NCBI RefSeq assembly: GCF_001665685.1
Contig: NZ_LZTB01000050.1
Location: 43,192-107,191, forward strand
Direction of reading: 5' to 3'
DNA from: Mycobacterium sp. 852013-50091_SCH5140682
GTDB taxonomy: Bacteria; Actinomycetota; Actinomycetes; Mycobacteriales; Mycobacteriaceae
DNA length: 64,000 nt
Shown here piece by piece: positions 26,637-34,509 of this stretch. Below the pieces are notes generated by a model, which saw only the letters and a program-made list of their open reading frames with translations, did no database searches and had not been told where the DNA came from. Each line of letters starts with the position of its first letter. Position 1 is the stretch's first letter. The position numbers were made by a program, and so were the translations under genes.

Positions 26637-26722
26637 GTCAAGGGTGCGCCTGCCGCCACGATGACCGCCAGAACGATGAGCGCCGCAGCGCACACGCGAA
26701 GGTGGTCGACGCCCTTGGTCAT
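26633..26722 (-). CDS. Possible 29-residue membrane peptide after ilvA
   Basis: The minus strand just downstream of ilvA encodes MTKGVDHLRVCAAALIVLA followed by ten further residues, a basic N-terminus with a single hydrophobic helix ending AGAPLT. ATG 26722 has a GAGAAG sequence a few bases upstream; a GTG at 26743 would add 7 residues. The gene lies 43 nt after the ilvA stop and its end overlaps the convergent gene's stop by 4 nt. The tidy hydrophobic profile favours a real small membrane protein, but chance is possible at this length. Confidence 0.35.
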   Translation of the reverse strand: MTKGVDHLRVCAAALIVLAVIVAAGAPLT

Positions 26723-26765
26723 CGGCTTCTCGGCGGCGACCACACCGGACCAGCCAACCCGACGC

Positions 26766-28043
26766 TCAGGTCAGGTAGCGGTACGTCGGGGACCCGGGCT
26801 CGAGCAACTCGACGTGGATGTCCGATGCCTCCATCCGGGCCAGCAGACCTTCGAGGTCGGCCGCCGAACTCAGCTGGACACCGCACAGCGCCTCACCGGT
26901 CTCCCGGTTGTTGCGCTTGACGTACTCGAACAGCGTGATGTCGTCACCGGGCCCGAGCACCTCGTCGAGGAAACGCCGCAGCGCGCCGGGCTCCTGAGGG
27001 AAATCCACCAGGAAGTAATGCTTGAGTCCCAGGTGAACCAGCGAGCGTTCCAGTACCTCGTTGTAGCGGGAGACGTCATTGTTACCACCGGAGATCAGGC
27101 AGACCACGGTGGAGCCGGGCTCGATGTCAGCCTCTAGCAACGCCGCCACCGACAGGGCACCGGCCGGCTCGGCGATGATGCCCTCGTTCTGGTATAGGTC
27201 GAGCATCGCGGTGCACACAGCGCCCTCGTCGACGGTGGTGATCGACACCATGTCACCTGCCGCGGCCAGAGCGGCGTAGGGCCGCGCACCCGCCCGGGCG
27301 ACCGCGGCTCCGTCGACGAACTGGTCCACGTGCTCGAGCGTGACCGGCTCGCCGGCCGCCAATGCCGCGATCATCGACGCCGCACCGGCCGGTTCGGCGC
27401 CGAGCACCGAGGTGCTTGTCGTGCGCTCGGCCAGATACGTGGTGATACCGGAGATGCACCCTCCGCCGCCGACAGGCACGATCACCAGATCCGGTTCGGT
27501 GTCGAGTTGCTCGAGCAGCTCGGCGGCGATGGTGCCCTGCCCGGCCATGGTGCGCAGGTCGTCGTACGGCGGGACCAGGGTGGCGCCCGTGCGTGCCACG
27601 TCGTCGAGTGCCGCCGCGGCGGCCTGGTCGTATGTCGCCCCGATCGCGATCAGCTCGATGAACTCCCGGCCGTGATACCGGATGCGGTCGCGCTTTTGTT
27701 TGGGAGTCTTGGCGGGCACATATACCCGGCCGTGGATACCCATCGACCGGCACGCCATCGCGAAACCCTGCGCATGGTTTCCGGCCGAGGAACACACCAC
27801 ACCGGCGGCCTTCTCGTCCTCGGAGAGCTGGGCCATCAGGTTGAACGCACCACGCACCTTGTAGGACCGCACAGCCTGCAGGTCCTCACGCTTGAGGTAC
27901 ACCGTCGCGCCGGTGGCCTCGGACAACCGCTCGCAAATCTGCAGTGGGCTCTGCGTGACCACGCCGGAAATTCGCCGGGCAGCCTCATCGATATCGGCCG
28001 CGCGAAGCGGCGCAGATGTTCGGGGGCTCAGTTCGGCAGTCAC
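26766..28043 (-). CDS. ilvA: Threonine ammonia-lyase (threonine dehydratase)
   Basis: PLP enzyme that deaminates threonine to 2-oxobutanoate for isoleucine synthesis. The 425-residue protein has Lys62 in VRSYKVRGAFNLM, the phosphate-binding glycine loop VGGGGCISG and the AGNHAQGFA motif. A single ACT-like regulatory region (about 340-425) contains HYFLVDFPQEPGALRRFLDEVLG, typical of the shorter actinobacterial form. Its upstream neighbour on the same strand is a deazaflavin-type oxidoreductase, as with Rv1558-Rv1559. Confidence 0.95.
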   Translation of the reverse strand: MTAELSPRTSAPLRAADIDEAARRISGVVTQSPLQICERLSEATGATVYLKREDLQAVRSYKVRGAFNLMAQLSEDEKAAGVVCSSAGNHAQGFAMACRSMGIHGRVYVPAKTPKQKRDRIRYHGREFIELIAIGATYDQAAAAALDDVARTGATLVPPYDDLRTMAGQGTIAAELLEQLDTEPDLVIVPVGGGGCISGITTYLAERTTSTSVLGAEPAGAASMIAALAAGEPVTLEHVDQFVDGAAVARAGARPYAALAAAGDMVSITTVDEGAVCTAMLDLYQNEGIIAEPAGALSVAALLEADIEPGSTVVCLISGGNNDVSRYNEVLERSLVHLGLKHYFLVDFPQEPGALRRFLDEVLGPGDDITLFEYVKRNNRETGEALCGVQLSSAADLEGLLARMEASDIHVELLEPGSPTYRYLT

Positions 28044-28071
28044 CGGTCAATAGTGCCACCGGCCAGCGGTT

Positions 28072-28509
28072 TCACTTCACCGGGGTGAGCACGAACACCG
28101 GGATCTCCCGGTCGGTCTTCTTCTGGTACTCGGCGTAATCCGGGAAGGCCGCCACCGCCCGGTCCCACCACGCGGCCTTCTCGTCCCCGGACACCTCGTG
28201 GGCCTCGTAGTCGCCGGACACCGTCCCGTCCTGCAGTTCGACCCGGGGATTCTTCTTCACGTTGTAGTACCAGACCGGGTTCTTCGGGGCGCCACCCAGC
28301 GACGCGACCACGGCGTACTCACCGTTGTGCTCGACACGCATCAGCGGCGTCTTGCGAATCTTGCCGGTCTTGGCCCCGACGGTGGTCAGCAGGATCACCG
28401 GCCTGCCGTTGAGTTCAGTGCCTGCGGTGCCCCCGGACGACATGTAGGTCTCCGCGTTCTCCCTGGCCCAGTCGGATGTGCTCGGTTCGTATTCTCCAGT
28501 CAGCGGCAT
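28072..28509 (-). CDS. Deazaflavin (F420)-dependent nitroreductase-family protein (Rv1558-like)
   Basis: Ddn-family split-barrel protein of 145 residues. The family blocks are clear: LLTTVGAKTGKIRKTPLMRVEHNGEYAVVAS (in part) for F420 binding, then GGAPKNPVWYYNVKKNPRVELQDG. Members reduce quinones or nitro compounds with F420H2; the physiological substrate is not known here. It lies 28 nt upstream of ilvA on the same strand, the arrangement found in M. tuberculosis, so the two are probably cotranscribed. Confidence 0.85.
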   Translation of the reverse strand: MPLTGEYEPSTSDWARENAETYMSSGGTAGTELNGRPVILLTTVGAKTGKIRKTPLMRVEHNGEYAVVASLGGAPKNPVWYYNVKKNPRVELQDGTVSGDYEAHEVSGDEKAAWWDRAVAAFPDYAEYQKKTDREIPVFVLTPVK

Positions 28510-28572
28510 GCGGCCAGCCTAGAACCGTGGAGGTCCGAATTGGTTCGACTTCGGCCGCTCCCGGTAGCGCAG

Positions 28573-29811
28573 TCATGTCTTCGCCGCTGCAGGCAGCGTC
28601 AGTGTGAAGGTCGCACCGTGTCCGGGTTCGGATGAGACCGCGATCTCACCGTCGTGTCCGTGGGCGATGTCGCGGACCAAGGCCAAGCCGATACCGTGCG
28701 GTTGGCGGCCCGTGGCGCCGCTGCGCGCGCCGCCGTGAGAGAAGCGCGCGAACATGGTCGACATGGTCTGAGGGTCGATACCGGTGCCGTCATCAGCGAC
28801 GGTGACGATGACGTGTCCGTCGTCACGGCTCACACGCACGTCGACCGAGCCGCCCTGGTGTTCGTGGGCGAGCGCGTTGTCGATCAGCGAGGTCAGGGCC
28901 CGGCGCAGCGCCGCTGCCGACCCGTTGACGTCCGCCGCGTCGACAGATGCGAAAGATATTGTGACACCTAGGGATTCGGCGTACGTCCGCATACTGTCGC
29001 ACACTGCGGTTGCCAGCTCCGCCACATTGACGAGCTCCGTGGGGGTTGCGCCGGCGGTCATCGTCGCCGACGCAAGCAGATCCTCGACGACGTCGCCGAG
29101 AACCCGCGCGTCGGCGACCAGAGCGTCGGCGTCGTGCTGGAGCAAACCCCGGTCGCCGTCGCCCACCCGACTGGCCAACATCTGAGCCCGGGTGTGCAGC
29201 ACGGTCAACGGTGCCCGCAGTTCATGGGAGGCGTCGGCGATGAAGCGGCGTTGCAGGGTGAGCGCCAGCGCAAGTGGCCGCACCGACCTTCTCGTGAAGA
29301 GCACCACCACGGCAATCGAGGCCAGAATGCCTGCCAGTTCGGCAAGACCCAGCGACAGCAGCACACCGTTTCGACCGGCTCGGTACGGCGCCAGGTCCAA
29401 AAGCGCCACGACGGTACCTTCGGCCCGCGTCATGACGAATGCCCGCATCTCGGTGTCGCCGACTTTGAGGTCCGAAAACCCGGCCGGGCCAGCGAGCAGA
29501 CCGACGCCCGGCTGGCCTCCGTCGCTCACCGACACCTTGCCGCTGTTATCGCGAAGTACCAGTTCCATACCGGGAGGAGGGTCGTTGACGTCATCGGCGG
29601 TCGCAGCGACCGCTTGCAGTTGGCTGTTGATCTGCCTGTTCTGGGTACGGACGTCGACGAAGAACACGACCGATCCGACCACGAGCAATACCGCGGCCAG
29701 GGCGGCGGAGGCCTGGACTGCAGCGACGCGGCCGGCCCGTTGAACGATGGTGAGGTCGTCGGCTGCGTCCAGCTGTGTCGAACGGTTGGCGTTGCGGCGC
29801 AGCATGGTCAC
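28573..29811 (-). CDS. Sensor histidine kinase of the redox operon
   Basis: Membrane sensor kinase of 412 residues. Two transmembrane helices (about 31-53 and 150-173) enclose a small extracytoplasmic domain of about 95 residues. The dimerisation H-box FIADASHELRAPLTVL carries the phosphorylated His196. The ATPase domain has the N-box SLIDNALAHEHQGG, the G1 box VADDGTGIDP and GIGLALVRDIAHGHDG. GTG 29811 overlaps the response regulator stop (GTGA). It ends a seven-gene redox operon, so it probably senses a periplasmic redox or electron-acceptor signal; the ligand is unknown. Confidence 0.93.
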   Translation of the reverse strand: MTMLRRNANRSTQLDAADDLTIVQRAGRVAAVQASAALAAVLLVVGSVVFFVDVRTQNRQINSQLQAVAATADDVNDPPPGMELVLRDNSGKVSVSDGGQPGVGLLAGPAGFSDLKVGDTEMRAFVMTRAEGTVVALLDLAPYRAGRNGVLLSLGLAELAGILASIAVVVLFTRRSVRPLALALTLQRRFIADASHELRAPLTVLHTRAQMLASRVGDGDRGLLQHDADALVADARVLGDVVEDLLASATMTAGATPTELVNVAELATAVCDSMRTYAESLGVTISFASVDAADVNGSAAALRRALTSLIDNALAHEHQGGSVDVRVSRDDGHVIVTVADDGTGIDPQTMSTMFARFSHGGARSGATGRQPHGIGLALVRDIAHGHDGEIAVSSEPGHGATFTLTLPAAAKT

Positions 29812-30566
29812 TCCAGCCCGAACCGATAGCCCGACCGGTGAACCGTCCGGATCACCTGCTTGCCGAGCTTTCTGCGCAGATAGTGCACGTAGGAGTCGAC
29901 GGCGCCGGGTGATTCCGCGCCGTCGAACACCAGCTCGAGCAGTTGGCCGCGGCTGAAGACCCGCCGCGGCGCCGACATCAGGACCGCCAACAACGACGCT
30001 TCCCGCTCCGAGAGTTCCACTTCCGTGCCCGTCGGCGTGGTGCCCGACACCCGCCGCCGAACTCGGTCCAATTGCAGACCGGCCGCACGAACCGTCGCTC
30101 CCGTGCCTTGCGTGCGCCGCAGCAGAGCGCGGACCCGGGCCAGCAGTTCGGGGATCTCAAAAGGTTTGACGAGGTAATCCTGCGCACCGGCGTCCAGACC
30201 GTCGACCCGATCGACGACAGAGCCGCGCGCAGTGAGCAGCAACGCCGGCGTGGGAACGCCTCGGGACCGCAGGACCGCAATCAGGTCGGATCCGTCCATC
30301 ACCGGCAGTCCCCGGTCGACGATCATCGCGTCGTACTCGCCGGTGAGTGCACGGTGCAGACCTTGCTGACCGTCCAGAGCCGTATCGACCCGGTATCCCT
30401 GCTGGACGAACAGCTCGGCGAGCATGGCACTGAGCGCACGGTCGTCCTCGACCAGCAGAAGCGCCGGCTGCGGCTGAGGTGAGGACACGTAGCGAGGGTC
30501 CCACGCGACGCCGTCCGGCGGCTGTGAACCGCTCGCACCGTGGACGTCGCGGGTCACCGGCTTCAT
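29808..30566 (-). CDS. OmpR/PhoB-family response regulator of the redox operon
   Basis: DNA-binding response regulator of 252 residues with a receiver domain (about 35-150) and an OmpR-type winged helix (about 160-250). Acidic Asp41/Asp42, phosphoacceptor Asp84 in MIVDRGLPVMDG and Lys134 in YLVKPFEIPELL are present. The ATG at 30566 overlaps the ferredoxin stop (ATGA), leaving an unusual 35-residue N-terminal extension. A GTG at 30485 would remove it and is an alternative start. It is coupled downstream to its kinase. Confidence 0.93.
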   Translation of the reverse strand: MKPVTRDVHGASGSQPPDGVAWDPRYVSSPQPQPALLLVEDDRALSAMLAELFVQQGYRVDTALDGQQGLHRALTGEYDAMIVDRGLPVMDGSDLIAVLRSRGVPTPALLLTARGSVVDRVDGLDAGAQDYLVKPFEIPELLARVRALLRRTQGTGATVRAAGLQLDRVRRRVSGTTPTGTEVELSEREASLLAVLMSAPRRVFSRGQLLELVFDGAESPGAVDSYVHYLRRKLGKQVIRTVHRSGYRFGLE

Positions 30567-30844
30567 CGGTTCCGGCGGTGTACCCCGGTTGAGCGCTGCC
30601 CTCCCGCGTTCGGCCTCGGCGTCGTCAGCGAGAGTGCCAACCGTGGGCACCGCGCGACGGCGGCCCGCGCGGCGCCGACCGCATCGTTGGGAATCACCGG
30701 CTCTCGTGAGCCCGACAGCGCAAGCGGGTAGCCCCATGCATCGCGCTCGAGAACGTCGGGCAGTAGTTCCGTACACAATCCGCGGCCGTCGCATCGCGTC
30801 CAGTCGATATGCAGCCGCGACTGCGGCTTGGCTAGGGGTTTCAC
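30563..30844 (-). CDS. Short ferredoxin, 3Fe-4S type
   Basis: Ferredoxin of 93 residues. WTRCDGRGLC (Cys18, Cys24) and ARCP (Cys66) give the CxxxxxC...CP pattern of actinobacterial ferredoxins that bind a 3Fe-4S cluster; a fourth cysteine is absent. The C-terminal 20 residues are basic and disordered. Start GTG 30844 overlaps the NuoF-like stop (GTGA) and its own stop overlaps the response regulator start. It may shuttle electrons between the NuoF-like protein and the b-type cytochrome. Confidence 0.88.
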   Translation of the reverse strand: MKPLAKPQSRLHIDWTRCDGRGLCTELLPDVLERDAWGYPLALSGSREPVIPNDAVGAARAAVARCPRLALSLTTPRPNAGGQRSTGVHRRNR

Positions 30845-31992
30845 CTGGCACCGCGCCTGTGCCCGGGGGCGAAAATCTCGAGCGCGCTGCGGATCATTCG
30901 TGCGGCTCCGTCAGGGTGCCGGCAGGCTCCTCGGCCGTCGACCAGGTCGAGCAGTCGGTAGATCTCCCCGACGTCGGCATTGTCAGCGTGGTCGAGCCTG
31001 TCGAGCAGATGCACCAGGCGCGGAAGGCCGATGCGGCAGGGGCCACATTGGCCCGCACTCTGTTCCGCCAGATAGCCGGCGATCTTTGCGGTTCGGGCCA
31101 GACCGCATTCGCGTGCACCCAACGCGTGCACGATGCCAAGGCCCGACACCGGCACCGAGTCGAACGCAGAGGCGGGGACCCACGTCCCGTGATATCCGCC
31201 GACGAGTGCGGCTTGCACCGTCAACCGGTGGATCGCACCGCGGCGCCCGATCAAATCGGCCAACGTGGTGCTGGTCGCGACCTCGACGACACCCCCCTCG
31301 TTGACGGCGCCGGACAGCGTCACGAGCATGGTTCCGGGATTCTCCCGGTCTCCGACAGACCTGAACCATGCCGGTCCGAATCGTGCGATCAAGGCGATAT
31401 GGGCCAGTGTCTCAACGTTGTTGACCAACGTGGGTCGTCGTCGCACGCCTGATTCCACGGTCAGCATCACGCGGTCACGCGGTAACGCCGGACCACCCTC
31501 GATGCGTCTGACCAACGCGGATTCTTCGCCGGCGATAAACCGGTCGGGTGCCTCGACGATCGTGGGTCCACGCCCACAGATCCCCGCCCTACTGCGCTCG
31601 TCCAGTGCGCGACGCATGCCCTGCACGGCTTGTGCAGGCAGGTACAGGTAGGTCTTGTCGGCACTGACCGCCTTGGCCGCAAGCTCGAGCCCGTCGAGCA
31701 CCAGGTGCGGTGCGCGGGTGAGAAGCACTGCGTCCTTGCGGCTGAGCGGCTCTCCCTCGGCGCCATTGGCCACGACGACTGGCCTGTCTCCCGTCACCGA
31801 CGCCAACTTGCGGGCTGCGGGAAAACCGGCACCGCCACGGCCACGCAAACCGGCATCCGTGAGCACCGAAAGCAATTGGGGTTTCGCCATTTCCGGCAGT
31901 GCGCCGAGCCGACGCTGATGCGCCGCGAATCCGGGTTCGTCATCGACCAGCAGGCGCGACAACTTTGACCGGTCCTGTCGAATCGTCATCAT
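30841..31992 (-). CDS. NuoF-like NADH-dependent flavoprotein / electron-transfer protein
   Basis: Protein of 383 residues resembling the 51-kDa NuoF subunit of complex I. The FMN/NADH site GRGGAGFPAARK (51-62), ANGAEGEPLSRKD (75-87) and an SLBB-like segment (about 222-290) are present. The iron-sulfur region reads QSAGQCGPCRIG (311-322) plus GACRHP. Cys316, Cys319 and Cys357 are kept, but the first cysteine of the usual ESCGxCxPC is Ala313, so a normal 4Fe-4S cluster may not form. It is not part of a nuo operon and sits in a chain with a ferredoxin and a cytochrome b. Confidence 0.88.
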   Translation of the reverse strand: MMTIRQDRSKLSRLLVDDEPGFAAHQRRLGALPEMAKPQLLSVLTDAGLRGRGGAGFPAARKLASVTGDRPVVVANGAEGEPLSRKDAVLLTRAPHLVLDGLELAAKAVSADKTYLYLPAQAVQGMRRALDERSRAGICGRGPTIVEAPDRFIAGEESALVRRIEGGPALPRDRVMLTVESGVRRRPTLVNNVETLAHIALIARFGPAWFRSVGDRENPGTMLVTLSGAVNEGGVVEVATSTTLADLIGRRGAIHRLTVQAALVGGYHGTWVPASAFDSVPVSGLGIVHALGARECGLARTAKIAGYLAEQSAGQCGPCRIGLPRLVHLLDRLDHADNADVGEIYRLLDLVDGRGACRHPDGAARMIRSALEIFAPGHRRGAR

Positions 31993-32549
31993 GCGCGCCC
32001 GGATTCTCGTGCCTTGGTGTATTCGGTGAAGTTGCTCTGAAGCCGCCACACCAGGGCGGCACCCACCGTCACGACACAGCAGCCGACGAACACCAGGAAC
32101 CACACGTCATAGACGTCGGTCCCGTTGCCCAACGCGTGGGCCAGGGCAACCGGCCACAACGCATAGGTGACCCAGTGGATGGCGCGGAACACCCGTACCC
32201 CGAGACGATGCCTCAGCAGACTGGTGGCGATGACGACAATCAGCAGGTCGAATGCCAGTGTTCCCAATCCCTGCCACAGTGGCCGGTACTTACCGACAAA
32301 CGGCACGGCGAAGTCGACGAAACGCAATTGCGCGTACGGATCGAAAAGCAGCAGCGCCAGGTGCAGGACGACAAGCAGCGTTGCGGCCAATGCGGCGAAA
32401 CGGTGTACGTCGGTGACCGCGAACCGGGGCAAGGCCAATAGCGAACGCCCCGAACGGGTACCGATTCCCAGCGCGACCGAGACGGTCAGGAATGCCAGCG
32501 CGGTGATGCCCGTGCCGCGTCCAAGTGCCCACAGGGCTTCATCGGTCAC
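31989..32549 (-). CDS. Ferric-reductase-like transmembrane cytochrome b
   Basis: Membrane protein of 186 residues with about five to six helices of the ferric reductase/YedZ-type domain. Paired histidines suited to haem ligation are His49 and His63 in helices 2-3, and His125 and His138 in later helices. No FAD- or NADPH-binding domain is attached, so electrons must come from a partner, most simply the NuoF-like protein and ferredoxin encoded next. GTG 32549 overlaps the apbE stop (GTGA) and the stop overlaps the next start (ATGA). Confidence 0.88.
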   Translation of the reverse strand: MTDEALWALGRGTGITALAFLTVSVALGIGTRSGRSLLALPRFAVTDVHRFAALAATLLVVLHLALLLFDPYAQLRFVDFAVPFVGKYRPLWQGLGTLAFDLLIVVIATSLLRHRLGVRVFRAIHWVTYALWPVALAHALGNGTDVYDVWFLVFVGCCVVTVGAALVWRLQSNFTEYTKARESGRA

Positions 32550-33490
32550 CGGGTCACCGCCCGCACTCCGGTCGGCCACCCGCCGACGAAGCATTCGGTC
32601 ATGTCTCGGTCCACCAGCCGTGCGGTCATACCAAGGCTCTCAATCCATTTCGGTGCACGGCGGCCGCGAATGACCGCGGCGGTACTGACTGTATTCGCGG
32701 CGAAACACGTTCGGGCCGCGACGGTGACCGTGCGCCACACCGGATCTGCCGGCCGCCCCGTGCGGGGGTTGAGGATGTGGTGCACCAGCCGGCCGCCGTG
32801 GCGCCACTGCCTGCGTACGGTGCTCGACGTGGCGAGCGCGGCACCCGTCGGTAATCCGATGGAACTGGCGGGGTCTCCGTCATCGTCTTGAACGAGCACC
32901 TGCCAGCCGCCCTCGGGTGCGGGCCCGGCGGTCGCGATGTCGCCACCGAGGTTGACGAGCACCCCGCCCGCCGTTGCTCGGCGAGCGCGCGCGGCGCACC
33001 TGTCGGCGGCGACTGCTTTGGCGGTTGCGCCGAGATCGAGTACGACTCCGGCGGGCACCGTGGCGACGCGACCGTGCAACGTGACCATGGACCAAGTCGC
33101 AGGGATGGTGGCCCAGTGGGCGAACTGCGTGACCTCACTGCGCCGGGCATATTCGCTGTCGTAGCCGAGTTCGATCAAAGCCGCGCCTACTGTGGGATCG
33201 ACGTCACCGTCGGTGAGTCGGGCGGAAGTGAGCGCGGCATCGAGCAAGTCGGCGAGCACGTCGGAGATTTCGGTGGGTTGCCCGGCTGATTTTGCCAACA
33301 CATTGATTTCGGAGTCGGAGCGGAACCGCGACGCGGCCGCTTCGACGGCGTCGAGTTCTGCATCGACTTCCCGACGAACAGCCGCGAGACTGTCGCGATC
33401 GGAAACGACGATCTGCATACTCGTACTCCATTGCGGCCACTCCATACTCGCGGGTGGTGCCGGGTTCGTCGGATTCGGGTTACCCGTCAT
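32546..33490 (-). CDS. apbE: FAD:protein FMN transferase (ApbE)
   Basis: Transfers FMN from FAD to a threonine of a target protein through a phosphoester. The 314-residue protein shows SRFRSDSEINVL (54-65), VLDLGATAKAVAADR and HHILNPRTGRP, the latter two forming the Mg/FAD site. No signal peptide or lipobox is visible, so it probably acts in the cytoplasm. The ATG overlaps the stop of the Pro/Thr-rich protein gene. Its presence implies a flavinylated partner, but no canonical FMN-binding-domain protein is encoded nearby. Confidence 0.92.
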   Translation of the reverse strand: MTGNPNPTNPAPPASMEWPQWSTSMQIVVSDRDSLAAVRREVDAELDAVEAAASRFRSDSEINVLAKSAGQPTEISDVLADLLDAALTSARLTDGDVDPTVGAALIELGYDSEYARRSEVTQFAHWATIPATWSMVTLHGRVATVPAGVVLDLGATAKAVAADRCAARARRATAGGVLVNLGGDIATAGPAPEGGWQVLVQDDDGDPASSIGLPTGAALATSSTVRRQWRHGGRLVHHILNPRTGRPADPVWRTVTVAARTCFAANTVSTAAVIRGRRAPKWIESLGMTARLVDRDMTECFVGGWPTGVRAVTR

Positions 33491-33966
33491 GATCCGCGTG
33501 AACGTGAGACGTGCGGCGAGAAGTTGGGCGACGCCACGGTCGCGGGAGTGAGCGAGCGACGCGTGGTTGTGCGGGGTGCAACCGTCGTCGGCGCGGCGGT
33601 CTGGGTCGCGACGGGCGCTTGTGCCGGGGTGATCGGACGGGAGTATGTCGGTTCCGGCGTGTAGGTGCGCACCGGCGTCTGGACAACGGTGGTCTCGGTG
33701 CTGGCGTCCGGCGGCGGGGTGGGCGCAGGCGGCGGGGACGCCGGAGCCGGAGGCAGCGCGGCGGGCGGCGGCTGGGGAACCGCAGGTGCCGGGTCCGCAC
33801 CTTGGCTCGACTGGGCCTGGTCGACGATATCGGCAATGGGCTCGGCGGGCTTGGCCGTATCGCCGTATGCGAGGGCTGAGGCACCGGCGACCCCTGCTGC
33901 CCCGAGGCCGGCCAGCGCCCAGGACGCCACAGCGGCCCGGCGGAATCCCGAACGCGGTGAGTTCAT
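33487..33966 (-). CDS. Membrane-anchored Pro/Thr-rich exported protein, first gene of the redox operon
   Basis: Low-complexity protein of 159 residues: a basic N-terminus and one hydrophobic helix (about 9-34) that can be an anchor or signal peptide, then a Pro-, Ala- and Thr-rich tail to the end. ATG 33966 is chosen over an upstream TTG frame extension. No known domain is seen. Residues 88-94, DASTETT, loosely resemble the ApbE target consensus D-x-x-S/T-G-A-T but lack Gly and Ala. Being first and coupled to apbE, it is a candidate carrier or assembly protein for the electron-transfer chain. Confidence 0.65.
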   Translation of the reverse strand: MNSPRSGFRRAAVASWALAGLGAAGVAGASALAYGDTAKPAEPIADIVDQAQSSQGADPAPAVPQPPPAALPPAPASPPPAPTPPPDASTETTVVQTPVRTYTPEPTYSRPITPAQAPVATQTAAPTTVAPRTTTRRSLTPATVASPNFSPHVSRSRGS

Positions 33967-33987
33967 AGCGCTCGATGCTGACAGCCG

Positions 33988-34009
33988 GTTCTTCGAACAT
34001 TCCAAGAAC
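33988..34009. promoter_or_regulatory. Inverted repeat between redox operon and LpqH-like gene
   Basis: GTTCTT (33988-33993) and AAGAAC (34004-34009) are perfect inverted arms with a 10-bp spacer, 22-43 bases upstream of the first gene of the redox operon and 50-71 before the divergent lipoprotein gene. It is a reasonable binding-site candidate for the operon's own response regulator. This is inference from position and symmetry only. Confidence 0.35.
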
Positions 34010-34058
34010 TTCGGGGAATCGCGGCTAAACGGCCCGGCAAGGGGGTAAACCGATTCTT

Positions 34059-34499
34059 ATGCGCCACGTCCAACGGCGGATACGGTCGGCGGGAGCGCGC
34101 ACTGTGGTGCTCGCCGCTCTGGTGGCAAGTGCGTGCTCGGCCCAGTCCGGACCTCCCGCAGGCGGGAACACCGCCCGCATCACGATCAACGGACAGCAGT
34201 CGTCCACCGCCTTCCCGATCGACTGCACGCAGCGAGCCTGGTTATGGATCATCGACTCACTGCAGAAAGAACCCGGCTTCACGGCGATGGTCGAGACCGG
34301 AACCGCCATCACCGCCAAGGCGGTACGCCTGCGCAGTGTGGATGGTTTCACCGGCAGTTGGGCAGAAGGGCGGGCGGGCACCGCCGAGGCCAGCATCGAC
34401 GGGTCGACCTTCACCATCACCGGCACGGCAAGCGGCGCCAATGACGACCACCCGACGAGACCGACCGATGTTCAGTACCGGCTGGAAGCCCGCTGCTGA
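34059..34499 (+). CDS. LpqH-family (19-kDa antigen) lipoprotein
   Basis: Predicted lipoprotein of 146 residues. A basic N-terminus and hydrophobic segment end at LVASACSAQ, with Cys26 as likely lipidated residue, although the lipobox is not ideal (Ala at -3). The mature part follows the mycobacterial 19-kDa antigen pattern: a short linker, ARITINGQ, a first Cys in IDCTQRA, repeated TITGTASG-type beta strands and a final Cys at the C-terminus, suggesting a disulfide. It is divergent from the redox operon and convergent with an SRPBCC gene. Confidence 0.82.
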   Translation: MRHVQRRIRSAGARTVVLAALVASACSAQSGPPAGGNTARITINGQQSSTAFPIDCTQRAWLWIIDSLQKEPGFTAMVETGTAITAKAVRLRSVDGFTGSWAEGRAGTAEASIDGSTFTITGTASGANDDHPTRPTDVQYRLEARC

Positions 34500-34509
34500 A
34501 GCCCCGCGG

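Noticed and set aside
30567..30851. Longer response regulator start at 30851
   Set aside because: It covers the ferredoxin gene in another frame. ATG 30566 gives the same ATGA overlap seen throughout the operon.
33696..33722. DASTETT as a true ApbE flavinylation motif
   Set aside because: It lacks the Gly-Ala of the consensus and lies in a Thr-rich low-complexity tail where loose matches are common. Kept only as a candidate within a finding.
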